Assembly: GCA_001442925.1 (NCBI GenBank)
Contig: LDXX01000005.1
Span: 124,001 to 188,000, forward strand
DNA length: 64,000 nucleotides
Source: Candidatus Kryptonium thompsonii
GTDB taxonomy: Bacteria; Bacteroidota; Ignavibacteria; Kryptoniales; Kryptoniaceae
Direction of reading: 5' to 3'
The notes under the pieces were generated by a model, which worked only from the letters and a program-made list of their open reading frames with translations, ran no database searches and was not told the origin of the DNA. Every line of letters starts with the position of its first letter. Positions within the stretch are counted from its first letter, which is position 1. A program made the translations under genes and the position numbers. This document shows, piece by piece, positions 1-7,749 of this stretch.

Positions 1-192
1 AACTGTCGCCCTCGAGACCTTTTTCCCCTCATTTTTCATCTTAACAAACAAATCTTCCGCACCAAAATGCCCCTTCATCTCAAGGATTGAATTCAAAACC
101 TCATATCTTTGCTCTGTTGCTCTAAGATTACTGCGTTTTAAATGTGTTGAAAAATCTCTACGAACTTTTTCAATTAATTTTTCGCTCGCCAT
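1..192 (-). CDS. Fur/PerR-family metal- or peroxide-responsive repressor, N-terminal part (cut by window edge)
   Basis: The reverse strand from the ATG at 192 reads 64 codons without a stop to base 1. The stretch LRATEQRYEVLNSILEMKGH, followed by a KVSRATV segment, is the N-terminal winged helix of Fur-family repressors, whose recognition helix usually continues as VYRTL just beyond the edge. The metal-binding and dimerisation domain lies outside the window, so Fur, PerR, Zur and Nur cannot be told apart. The gene diverges from cutA, sharing a 160-base AT-rich intergenic region that holds a TTTGC-8-GCAAA palindrome. Fold assignment is strong; the regulated metal or signal is unknown. Confidence 0.82.
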   Translation of the reverse strand, partial: MASEKLIEKVRRDFSTHLKRSNLRATEQRYEVLNSILEMKGHFGAEDLFVKMKNEGKKVSRATV

Positions 193-240
193 TTTTCACT
201 CCATCTATTTTAAACTTAATCTAAATAAAAATTAAAAACT

Positions 241-258
241 TTTGCAATAAAAAGCAAA
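241..258. promoter_or_regulatory. Short inverted repeat in the fur/cutA intergenic region
   Basis: TTTGC, eight bases, GCAAA is a perfect 5+5 inverted repeat lying between the two divergent genes, about 50 bases upstream of the Fur-family start. It could be a site for autoregulation, but it does not match the classical Fur or PerR box, and short palindromes are common in AT-rich DNA. Confidence 0.25.
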
Positions 259-292
259 TAAATAAAAATGCCTACTGTCAAGACATATCCTG

Positions 293-300
293 TATATTTG
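293..300 (+). promoter_or_regulatory. Candidate -7 promoter element for cutA-potCD
   Basis: TATATTTG matches the Bacteroidota -7 consensus TAnnTTTG exactly and lies about 55 bases upstream of the cutA start. I see no convincing -33 TTG partner, so this is a weak call. Confidence 0.3.
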
Positions 301-355
301 AACTTCTCACCTCAAATTGATATTTTTAATAAAAACAAAACTTCAAACTTGTGAA

Positions 356-691
356 ATGACAGATTATGTGATCATCTTGGTCACAACTCCAAATGTAATT
401 GAAGCGAGGAAAATCTCAAAAATACTTGTAGAGGAAAAACTTGCCGCTTGCTGCAACATAGTTGAAAAAGTTAACTCGATTTACTTCTGGCAAAATAATG
501 TAGTGGATGACTTCGAATCTCTCATTATAATCAAAACAAGAAAAGACCTTTTCCCTGAACTTGAAGCTCGGGTTAAAGAATTGCATAAATACACTGTCCC
601 TGAAATTATAGCAATTCCGATAATTGCTGGTTCTAATTCATATCTTGACTGGATCAACGACACTGTAAAGCAAGTTGAAAAGACAAAATGA
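356..691 (+). CDS. cutA: CutA1-like divalent-cation tolerance protein
   Basis: A 111-residue protein with the CutA1 signature: an EARKIS..L...KLAACCNIV segment, SIYFWQ, an acidic DDFES before LIIIKT, and HKYTVPEIIAIPI followed by YLDWI. CutA1 forms very stable cytoplasmic trimers with a ferredoxin-like fold; it is linked to copper tolerance in E. coli, but its true role is unclear. The frame is open from a TTG at 317, but the ATG at 356 gives the usual family length and starts right at the conserved MTDYVIIL strand, so I use it. Its stop overlaps the potC start by four bases (ATGA), so it is probably translated together with the polyamine permease. The pairing with pot genes is unusual. Confidence 0.9.
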   Translation: MTDYVIILVTTPNVIEARKISKILVEEKLAACCNIVEKVNSIYFWQNNVVDDFESLIIIKTRKDLFPELEARVKELHKYTVPEIIAIPIIAGSNSYLDWINDTVKQVEKTK

Positions 692-1464
692 GAAGGTCAT
701 CAAGGGATTTGCTATTTAAAATTTACATCGCTGGGGTTTATGTTTTTCTTTACTTACCGATCCTTGTTCTAATTATCCTTTCCTTTAACAAATCGAGATG
801 GACAACGATTTGGGAAGGATTTACACTACAATGGTATGTTAAACTTCTCAACAACAAAATTCTTTTAAACTCGTTAAAAAATAGCATCATTGTCGCTCTC
901 GCATCAACATTTTTTTCAACTTTCTTCGGAACCATCGGTGCAATCGCCTTGAGGAAACTTGAATTCAAGTTAAAAGAAGCCTTCGAAATTTTAATTTATC
1001 TCCCTGTAATAATCCCTGAGATAGTCTTAGCTGGGGCATTGCTCAGCTTTTTCGGATTTGTCAAAATTACGCTTGGGTTTACAACTGTTATAATTGCACA
1101 TATCGTCTTCAGCATTTCATATGTCATCTTGATCGTGCTCGCAAGACTACAAAACATCGAAAAGGAGGTTGAGGAATCGGCACTTGACCTTGGAGCAAAT
1201 GAATTTGAAGTTTTTAGAAGGGTTACACTCCCGCTTCTTCTTCCAGCGATAATTTCATCGGCACTTATTGTCTTCACACTTTCAATCGATGATTATTTAA
1301 TCACATCTTTTGTGGCTGGCGTTTCCTCCACAACGCTACCACTTCAAATCTATTCAATGTTGAGAACAAATATAACCCCGGAGATAAATGCTATCTCCAC
1401 GATTATGCTTTTAACCACAACGATGGCGATAATTTTATCACAAAAGTTGCTGACATCGAAATGA
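688..1464 (+). CDS. potC: Spermidine/putrescine-type ABC transporter permease, PotC-like
   Basis: A 258-residue inner-membrane protein with about six hydrophobic segments and the binding-protein-dependent transport motif (EAA loop) near ESALDLGANEFEVFRRVTLP, which contacts the ATPase. The N-terminal part and the SIDDYLITSFVAG segment are typical of PotC rather than sugar permeases. It overlaps cutA upstream and potD downstream by four bases each. No PotA ATPase and no PotB second permease is adjacent, so the transporter must be completed by genes elsewhere, or this permease acts as a homodimer. Polyamine specificity is inferred from family resemblance. Confidence 0.88.
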   Translation: MRRSSRDLLFKIYIAGVYVFLYLPILVLIILSFNKSRWTTIWEGFTLQWYVKLLNNKILLNSLKNSIIVALASTFFSTFFGTIGAIALRKLEFKLKEAFEILIYLPVIIPEIVLAGALLSFFGFVKITLGFTTVIIAHIVFSISYVILIVLARLQNIEKEVEESALDLGANEFEVFRRVTLPLLLPAIISSALIVFTLSIDDYLITSFVAGVSSTTLPLQIYSMLRTNITPEINAISTIMLLTTTMAIILSQKLLTSK

Positions 1465-2492
1465 AGGTGAGATTCTTAACCATAGTTTTATTTTCAATTT
1501 TCACCTTGATTTTTAATTCATGCTCCAGAAGCAAAAACGAAGTCAATGTCTATGTATGGTCGGATTATTTATCGCAAGATGTGATTGAAGAATTCGAAAA
1601 GGAGACGGGAATTAAGGTTAATCTCGACACTTATGATTCCAATGAAGCACTGCTTGAAAAATTACAAACTGGAGTAAGTAAATATGATGTCGTCGTCCCC
1701 TCAGATTACATGGTTCAAATACTTATCAGACAAAATCTTCTTCACGAGATTGATAAAGCTAAAATTCCAAACCTTAAGCATATAAATCCTCGCTTTTTAA
1801 ATCTTCAGTATGATCCCGAGAATAAATTTTCTGTTCCATTTTTCTGGGGGACGACTGGTTTTGCCTACCGAAAAGATAAAGTTGGGAAATTACCTGAAAC
1901 TTGGTCAGTTTTGTTTGATGAAAAGTACAAAGGGAAAATTTTGATGCTTGACGATATGAGGGAATGTTTTGCAGTGGCTCTTAAACTTCTCGGACATTCA
2001 ATAAATGAAACAGATACATCGATTCTTTTAAAAGCAAAGGAAATTTTGGCAAATCAGAAAAAACTTGTCAAACAATACAACAGTTCTGGCTTTGATCAAG
2101 CAATTTTGTCCGGGGATGTTTGGATAGCCCACGGCTGGAGTGGTCAACTTGTGAAAATAGCCGAATCGGATTCAAATATAGTTTATGTTCTCCCAAAAGA
2201 AGGAGGAACATTATGGATTGACAATCTCGCAATTCCAAAATCTGCCGATAATATTGAAAATGCCCACATTTTTATCAATTTCCTGCTGAAGCCCGAAATA
2301 AGCGCAAGGGTGAGCGAATTTTCCGGCTACGCAACTGTAAATGAAACTGCAAAAAAATTCATCAACCAGAAATATTTAACAAAACAAAGATATCCGGACG
2401 AGGAAGCGCTCAAAAATTTTGAACTTATGCAGGATCTCGGCACAGTTACAAAACTTCTCGATAGATTTTGGACGGAGATAAAATCACAGTGA
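1461..2492 (+). CDS. potD: Spermidine/putrescine-binding lipoprotein, PotD-like
   Basis: A 343-residue periplasmic binding protein. Residues 1-20 form a signal peptide ending in IFNSC, so Cys21 is the likely lipidated residue. The mature part begins VNVYVWSDYLSQDVIEEFEK and continues TGIKVNLDTYDSNE and YDVVVPSDYMV, all typical of PotD/PotF. WGTTGFAYRKDKV and GGTLWIDNLAIPKSA match the ligand-binding half of the fold. The start overlaps the potC stop (ATGA). About 80 AT-rich bases follow before the ferredoxin gene. Putrescine, spermidine or a related cation is the expected ligand; which one cannot be read from sequence. Confidence 0.9.
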   Translation: MKVRFLTIVLFSIFTLIFNSCSRSKNEVNVYVWSDYLSQDVIEEFEKETGIKVNLDTYDSNEALLEKLQTGVSKYDVVVPSDYMVQILIRQNLLHEIDKAKIPNLKHINPRFLNLQYDPENKFSVPFFWGTTGFAYRKDKVGKLPETWSVLFDEKYKGKILMLDDMRECFAVALKLLGHSINETDTSILLKAKEILANQKKLVKQYNSSGFDQAILSGDVWIAHGWSGQLVKIAESDSNIVYVLPKEGGTLWIDNLAIPKSADNIENAHIFINFLLKPEISARVSEFSGYATVNETAKKFINQKYLTKQRYPDEEALKNFELMQDLGTVTKLLDRFWTEIKSQ

Positions 2493-2572
2493 TTTGACAA
2501 AAGTCAATTTTTAAAAACCCTTTTATTCTTAAATTTTTAATGCAAAATTAAAAACAAACTTGGAGAACCTCA

Positions 2573-2860
2573 ATGGCGTACATTATTGCAGAACCCTGCG
2601 TAGGGGTTTGCGACACCGCCTGCGTTCAAGTCTGCCCTGTAAATTGCATTTATGGTCCGGAAGGTTATGATGTTACGAATGAGGAACATCTGAAGGAGAT
2701 GCGGGAGAAAAAGATGCAGCTTTATATCCATCCTCAAGAATGCATTGATTGTGGTGCTTGCCAACCGGAATGCCCTGTTGAAGCAATCTTCCCAGAGGCA
2801 GAGGTACCGGAAAAATGGCAGCAATATATCAGAATTAACTATGAAAGATTTGGTTTGTAA
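2573..2860 (+). CDS. Two-cluster [Fe-S] ferredoxin (FdxA-type)
   Basis: A 95-residue soluble electron carrier. The N-terminal half has Cys9, Cys13, Cys17, Cys21-Pro and Cys25 ([17 protein letters not shown]), and the second half has [12 protein letters not shown], the usual 4Fe-4S motif. The first set resembles Thermus/Azotobacter FdxA-type ferredoxins, which hold 3Fe-4S or 4Fe-4S in that site. The acidic insert between the halves ([18 protein letters not shown]) is a form I associate with FCB bacteria. A GGAG sits ahead of the ATG, and a strong terminator follows at 2866, so it is probably a single-gene unit. Confidence 0.93.
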   Translation: MAYIIAEPCVGVCDTACVQVCPVNCIYGPEGYDVTNEEHLKEMREKKMQLYIHPQECIDCGACQPECPVEAIFPEAEVPEKWQQYIRINYERFGL

Positions 2861-2865
2861 TTTCT

Positions 2866-2898
2866 AAAGCCCGACCTTTAACTGGGTCGGGCTTTTTT
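2866..2898 (+). terminator. Rho-independent terminator after the ferredoxin gene
   Basis: An 11-bp perfect stem, AAAGCCCGACC (2866-2876) pairing with GGTCGGGCTTT (2885-2895), with an 8-base loop and a run of Ts. It begins five bases after the ferredoxin stop and separates it from purM. Confidence 0.93.
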
Positions 2899-2922
2899 AT
2901 TTAAACTAAAAGCTTAAAACCC

Positions 2923-3918
2923 ATGAAAACCTATAAAGACGCCGGAGTTGATATCGACCTCGCTGAGAAACTTGTTCAAAAAATAAAACAATTAGCTAGA
3001 AAAACTTTTAACGAACGTGTTCTTGCAGATATTGGATTATTCGGAGCTTTTTACGATGTAAAGTTTGAAGAATACAAACATCCCGTCCTTGTCTCAAGCG
3101 TAGATGGAGTTGGAACAAAGCTTAAAATCGCCTTTCTTGTAAATAAACACGACACAATTGGACAAGATTTGGTAAATCACTGCGTAAATGACATACTTGT
3201 TTGCGGTGCAAAACCTCTTTTCTTTCTTGACTACTTCGCAACGGGAAAGCTAAACATCGATGTTGCTGAGCAGGTGATATATGGGCTTGCAAAAGCGTGT
3301 GAAGAAAACAACTGCACTTTGATAGGTGGTGAAACTGCCGAAATGCCTGGATTTTATCAGGAAGGTGAATACGATTTAGCGGGAACAATAGTTGGAATTG
3401 TTGAAAAAGAAAAAATTATAAAGGGTGATAAAGTAAAAGATGGTGATATTTTAATAGCTTTGCCCTCAACTGGACTTCACACAAACGGGTACTCGCTCGC
3501 ACGAATGATATTGCTTGAAAAATTTAAAATAGATGAATTTATCCCGGAACTTAACACAACTCTTGCCGAAGAACTTTTGAAGATCCATCGTTCATATCTA
3601 AAGCCAATTTTAAAACTTCTCGATAAATTTGAAATCCATGCGATGGCACACATAACAGGCGGTGGCATCATCGGAAACACAAAAAGGGTGGTGCCAGAAA
3701 CTTTAAAGATAAAGATATACTGGGATTCATGGGAAAGGCCAGCTATATTCAACCTCATCCAAAAGCTTGGTAATGTACCTGAAGAAGACATGAGACGAAC
3801 ATTCAATCTCGGGATTGGTTTAATTTTAATAGTTGACAAAAACGATGCAGACAAAATCATTAATGAACTGAAATTACTAAACGAAAACCCATTTATCATT
3901 GGTGAGATAACAAAATAA
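2923..3918 (+). CDS. purM: Phosphoribosylformylglycinamidine cyclo-ligase (AIR synthetase)
   Basis: A 331-residue enzyme that closes FGAM to AIR with ATP, the fifth step of purine synthesis. It starts with the family opening TYKDAGVDIDLAE and has VSSVDGVGTKLKIAF, the DLVNHCVNDILVCGA..LFFLDYFATG segment, GGETAEMPGFY, and ALPSTGLHTNGYSLAR. HITGGGIIGNTKRVVP marks the C-terminal half. Length is normal (about 330-350). It follows the ferredoxin terminator and ends two bases before the stop of the convergent transporter. Other purine genes in the window (guaB, purD) are not adjacent. Confidence 0.97.
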   Translation: MKTYKDAGVDIDLAEKLVQKIKQLARKTFNERVLADIGLFGAFYDVKFEEYKHPVLVSSVDGVGTKLKIAFLVNKHDTIGQDLVNHCVNDILVCGAKPLFFLDYFATGKLNIDVAEQVIYGLAKACEENNCTLIGGETAEMPGFYQEGEYDLAGTIVGIVEKEKIIKGDKVKDGDILIALPSTGLHTNGYSLARMILLEKFKIDEFIPELNTTLAEELLKIHRSYLKPILKLLDKFEIHAMAHITGGGIIGNTKRVVPETLKIKIYWDSWERPAIFNLIQKLGNVPEEDMRRTFNLGIGLILIVDKNDADKIINELKLLNENPFIIGEITK

Positions 3919-3919
3919 C

Positions 3920-5155
3920 TCAGCCTTTAAACCTTTCCTCCCTCACCCTTTGAAGAAGGATCAAACCAACCACAAAGAAGAGAGCCACGGAGATAACTGC
4001 TATCCTTTGACTTCCAGTGATCGATGAGACAAATCCAAAAACAAGAGGTCCAAGTATCGCTGAAGATTTTCCAAAGAAGGAGTAAAATCCAAAAAATTCG
4101 GTCTTTTTCTCAGGCGGAATTATCTTTGACATCAAACTACGACTTGTGGATTGAGATGAGCCCATCGCAGCGCCAGCGATGAAGCCAATTATGTAAAAAC
4201 TTATTTTATCTGTACAAAAATACGCTCCGATGGCAGTTGCAACCCACATCAAAAGTGTGATGCTTAATGTTTTCTTTTGACCTATGCTATCTGCAATTAT
4301 TCCAAATATAACCGAACCAAGTATCGCAGTTGATTGGACCGAAAGGAAAAATGTTAATATCTCTACAAGTGAAAAATTCAATGTGTGCCTTGCAAAAATT
4401 GAAGCAAAAATTATCACCGTGTTTATCCCATCTGCATAGATAAAATATGAGAGAAGAAAATTTCCAATGTTTTTATATCGCGTTGCATTTCGAAATGTTG
4501 ATTTTACCCGTTCAAGCCCAACTTTAAAATAAGAGATATCCTTTGATAGATCGACTTTCCTTTCTTTTATCAAAAGGAAAAATGGTAATGAGAATACAAA
4601 GAAAAACAAGGATGCGATTACAAAGCTCAATCTAACATTGGTCATATTTTCAGCTGTAAACTCACCCTTTAAAAAAGGATAGACAAAAAGAAGTGAAGCG
4701 AATGAACCAACATAGCCCATCGCAAAGCCATATCCTGAAACTCTGCCGTAGCTTCTTTCGCTTGTTATTTCCGGAAGAAAAGCATCGTAAAAAACAAGAC
4801 CGCCCTCAAACCCGATATTTGCAAGTATAAGCAAAACCATTCCAAGCACTACATCACCACGCTCTACAAAAAACATCAACCCAGTCGATACGATGCAAAG
4901 ATATGTAAAAATAAAAAGGAAAAACTTTTTGTTCGAACTGTGATCAGCTATTGCCCCGAGAAATGGTGAAATCAAAGCAACTACAAACATTGAAATGCTG
5001 AAGGCAAGGCCCCAGAGAAAATCCCCGATCGCGGAGTTTCCCACAACAACTTCCCTGAAATAAACCGAGTAAGCAGTTGTTAAAATTAAAATCGAAAAAG
5101 ATGTGTTCGCGAAGTCAAAAAGCGTCCAGATGAAAATTCTAAATCTATTCCCCAC
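3920..5155 (-). CDS. MFS transporter, UMF1/Atg22-like family
   Basis: A 411-residue membrane protein with about twelve hydrophobic segments. The opening WTLFDFANTSFSILILTTAY is the hallmark of the UMF1 (Atg22-like) branch of the major facilitator superfamily, as are GFEGGLVFYDAFLPEI and SQSTSRSLMSKIIPPEKKTE. Yeast Atg22 exports amino acids from the vacuole; bacterial substrates are mostly unknown. It lies nine bases after nusB on the same strand, so the two probably share a transcript, with no obvious functional link. Confidence 0.88.
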   Translation of the reverse strand: MGNRFRIFIWTLFDFANTSFSILILTTAYSVYFREVVVGNSAIGDFLWGLAFSISMFVVALISPFLGAIADHSSNKKFFLFIFTYLCIVSTGLMFFVERGDVVLGMVLLILANIGFEGGLVFYDAFLPEITSERSYGRVSGYGFAMGYVGSFASLLFVYPFLKGEFTAENMTNVRLSFVIASLFFFVFSLPFFLLIKERKVDLSKDISYFKVGLERVKSTFRNATRYKNIGNFLLSYFIYADGINTVIIFASIFARHTLNFSLVEILTFFLSVQSTAILGSVIFGIIADSIGQKKTLSITLLMWVATAIGAYFCTDKISFYIIGFIAGAAMGSSQSTSRSLMSKIIPPEKKTEFFGFYSFFGKSSAILGPLVFGFVSSITGSQRIAVISVALFFVVGLILLQRVREERFKG

Positions 5156-5164
5156 CTTTCAATC

Positions 5165-5632
5165 TCACTCTTTTCTAAAACTTTTATCAATCAATCCCCT
5201 GCCTTGTTTAAAGAGTTGACCTGTTTCTCTAAGTTCATTGTAAACCGCATCAAGAACTCCATTTACAAATTTGCTGCTTTTCTCGGTGCTAAACTTTTTC
5301 GCGAGTTCAATTGCTTCATTTATCGTCACCTTAGGCGGGATCTCAGGATAATATTTCAGTTCACAAACTCCCATCCGCAAGACAATTTTATCAATTAAAG
5401 CAAGCCTATCGACCTCCCAATTTTTCACTTTACTTGCGATTATTTTATCAAGTTCATCGACATGTTTAATCACATTTAAAAATAGAGATTTCCCAAATTC
5501 ATAATTCTCCTCGTCGGATTTAAATTCCGAAAAAAGATCCGAGAGTATAAATTCAGGTGAATTGCCGGAAAGTTCGTAAGCATAGAGCATTTGAAGAACC
5601 CTTTCACGGACTAACCTTCTTTTAAAAACCAC
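5165..5632 (-). CDS. nusB: Transcription antitermination factor NusB
   Basis: A 155-residue all-helical RNA-binding protein. RRLVRERVLQMLYAYELSG at the N-terminus and DRLALIDKIVLRMGVCELKY with PPKVTINEAIELAKKFSTEKSSKFVNGVLDAV at the C-terminus (cited here in pieces) are the conserved NusB helices. With NusE (S10) it binds boxA RNA and supports antitermination of rRNA operons. The C-terminal tail after VYNELRE is a little longer and basic. It is first in a two-gene unit with the UMF1 transporter. Confidence 0.95.
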   Translation of the reverse strand: MVFKRRLVRERVLQMLYAYELSGNSPEFILSDLFSEFKSDEENYEFGKSLFLNVIKHVDELDKIIASKVKNWEVDRLALIDKIVLRMGVCELKYYPEIPPKVTINEAIELAKKFSTEKSSKFVNGVLDAVYNELRETGQLFKQGRGLIDKSFRKE

Positions 5633-5692
5633 TTCTCTAAAATCGCTATTTGGTATTTCCTTTTCTATAAAACTTATCCCTTTTAAAATTTT

Positions 5693-5720
5693 AAAAAGCC
5701 CACCCTAAAACAGGGTGGGT
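5693..5720 (-). terminator. Rho-independent terminator after leucine dehydrogenase
   Basis: On the reverse strand CCCACCCT pairs with AGGGTGGG around a five-base loop (5699-5706 with 5712-5719), followed by CTTTTTAAAATTTT. It lies ten bases past the leucine dehydrogenase stop and ahead of nusB, so it ends the ABC ATPase/dehydrogenase unit. Confidence 0.92.
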
Positions 5721-5729
5721 TGAACTCTT

Positions 5730-6839
5730 TCAGCTACTATGGTATCTTCTTTCAAGTGATGCCTTCGTTAGGTCAAGTGATATTTTTCTAATTTTAAATG
5801 CATTCATAATCCTTTCCTCAGCTATTCTCGCTGAAGCAACATGTGTCGGAATTTTTTCTTTCTTAGAAATTTCAAAAACCCTCATAAGAGTATCATAAAT
5901 CCCCTCAGCTTTCTTCATTGCGTGCTCTTTGCTGTAGCCTTCAACTTCCCTGCCAACATTTATTAAACCACCGGCATTTATGACATAATCCGGTGCGTAG
6001 AGTATCCCATGTTCCATAAGCATTTTATCATGTTTATCCTCATCAAGCAATTGATTATTCGCACCACCTGCAATAATTTTAAACTTGAAACGTGGTATTG
6101 TTTCATCGTTTATTATGCCTCCAAGCGCACAAGGCGCAAAAATATCAGCATCAACATCATAAATCTTGTCTGGTTCCACATATTCAGCTTTGCATTCAGA
6201 AAGGCATAGTTTAACCTTTTCAGGAACGATATCTGTTATATAGAGCTTTGCTCCATCCTTTACAAGGTGCTGACACAAAAATCTTCCAACCTGCCCCACA
6301 CCTTGAATGGCAATTTTCTTCCCTTCCAGCGATTCATTACCATAAACTTCTTTGACACACGCTTTAATTCCAACATAAACTCCGTAAGCTGTTACAGGAG
6401 CAGGATTCCCGCTCCCACCAAGCGATTCAGGGATGCCAGTGACAAACTTCGTTTCTGAGTAGATCCATTCCATAACCTTTTCATCAGTCCCAACGTCTTC
6501 GGCAGTTATATACCTTCCACCCAAGCTTTGCACAAATCTTCCAAAAGCCCTAAAAAGAGCTTCATTTCTTTGAGTTCTCGGATCACCAATTATAACTGCC
6601 TTTCCACCACCAAGATTAAGTCCAGCCACAGCTGCTTTATAGGTCATTGCTTTTGAAAGACGAAGGACATCAAAAAGTGCTTCTTCTTCGCTTTCATATT
6701 TCCACATTCTAACTCCACCAAGTGCGGGTCCAAGAATTGTACTATGAATAGCAATTATTGCTTTTAATCCAGTTGAATCGTCATAACAAAAAACAACTTG
6801 TTCATGTCCATGTTTTTGGACAAGTTCAAAAACGTTCAT
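5730..6839 (-). CDS. Leucine dehydrogenase (Glu/Leu/Phe/Val dehydrogenase family)
   Basis: A 369-residue NAD-dependent amino-acid dehydrogenase that interconverts branched-chain amino acids and their keto acids. Lys68 (MTYKAAVAG) and Lys80 (NLGGGKAVI) are the substrate-binding and catalytic lysines, and [12 protein letters not shown] carries the catalytic-domain acidic residue. The NAD-binding Rossmann motif is [11 protein letters not shown] near residue 180. [12 protein letters not shown] at 35-46 is typical of leucine dehydrogenase. AAGGAG precedes the ATG. Its start overlaps the end of the ABC ATPase gene by 14 bases. Leucine versus valine or phenylalanine preference is inferred. It may feed branched acyl-CoA precursors, together with the ilvE gene at 13988. 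Confidence 0.9.
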   Translation of the reverse strand: MNVFELVQKHGHEQVVFCYDDSTGLKAIIAIHSTILGPALGGVRMWKYESEEEALFDVLRLSKAMTYKAAVAGLNLGGGKAVIIGDPRTQRNEALFRAFGRFVQSLGGRYITAEDVGTDEKVMEWIYSETKFVTGIPESLGGSGNPAPVTAYGVYVGIKACVKEVYGNESLEGKKIAIQGVGQVGRFLCQHLVKDGAKLYITDIVPEKVKLCLSECKAEYVEPDKIYDVDADIFAPCALGGIINDETIPRFKFKIIAGGANNQLLDEDKHDKMLMEHGILYAPDYVINAGGLINVGREVEGYSKEHAMKKAEGIYDTLMRVFEISKKEKIPTHVASARIAEERIMNAFKIRKISLDLTKASLERRYHSS

Positions 6840-7662
6840 GATTGATCTCCTTTTTGATTTTTAATTTATCCGAGAACTGCCTGATTTTGTCAGGCAAAAG
6901 AGTAATTCTGGGTTTACCTGTCGCTGGGTTTAAATCTACAAGCACATCAGCACCGTAAACATTTTTGATGTTTTCTTCAGTTAACACAATGTCTGGCTTA
7001 CCAATTGAGTGAATTTGTCCCTTTGATAAAAGTATAACTTTGTCACTGTATGAAGAAATAAGATTTAAATCGTGCGAAACAGATATTATGGATGTGTTTC
7101 TTTCACGCGCAAGAGTTTTGAGAAGGGAAAATGTCTCAATTTGATGTGAAATGTCAAGATGAGCGTTTGGTTCATCAAGCAAAATAATTTTCGGTTGTTG
7201 TGCAAGTGCCCGAGCTATCAAAACCATCTGCCTTTCACCAAAAGATAAAGAAGTCACTGGTTTATCCGCAAGCTCCTTTATGTTTGTTAATTCCATAGCT
7301 TCAAGAGCTATTTTAATATCTTCCTTGCTTTCAAATCCAATCCCCTTGAGATACGGGTTTCTCCCCATTAAAACAGTCTCCAGCACTGTATATGGAAACG
7401 GGAAAAAATTATCCTGTGGAACAAATCCGATAATTTTAGCCAATTCTTTTAACGAGTATGAATTTAAACTTCGATTATAAATTAACACCTCCCCCTTGTT
7501 CGGAATGAGCAGTCGCATCAAAATTTTAAGCAAGGTTGTCTTCCCCGAACCGTTGGGACCAATCAAGCTGACAAATTCACCTTGCTCAACTTCAAAGCTT
7601 ATATTTCTAAGAACGGGAGTACGACCATAACTGAAACATATGTTGTTAACCTTAACAATCAT
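6826..7662 (-). CDS. ABC transporter ATP-binding protein, FecE/BtuD-like
   Basis: About 278 residues from the ATG at 7662. Walker A is GPNGSGKTT, the Q-loop is [21 protein letters not shown], the signature is [19 protein letters not shown], Walker B is [12 protein letters not shown] and the switch histidine is in SVSHDLN. VPQ and VLMGRNPYL are typical of ATPases for iron-siderophore, haem or cobalamin import. No permease or binding protein is adjacent. The reading frame stays open upstream to a TTG at 7722; a strong GGAGG lies about 12 bases before that TTG, so the true start is uncertain. I prefer 7662 because the protein then begins at the conserved first strand. It ends inside the leucine dehydrogenase gene. 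Confidence 0.85.
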   Translation of the reverse strand: MIVKVNNICFSYGRTPVLRNISFEVEQGEFVSLIGPNGSGKTTLLKILMRLLIPNKGEVLIYNRSLNSYSLKELAKIIGFVPQDNFFPFPYTVLETVLMGRNPYLKGIGFESKEDIKIALEAMELTNIKELADKPVTSLSFGERQMVLIARALAQQPKIILLDEPNAHLDISHQIETFSLLKTLARERNTSIISVSHDLNLISSYSDKVILLSKGQIHSIGKPDIVLTEENIKNVYGADVLVDLNPATGKPRITLLPDKIRQFSDKLKIKKEINHERF

Positions 7663-7749
7663 AACTTTAAATTCATTATGTAATCTCACCAAAAATTTAA
7701 ACAAAAAAGGAAAATTTTGCAATTCACCGCAACACCTCCGAATTAACTT

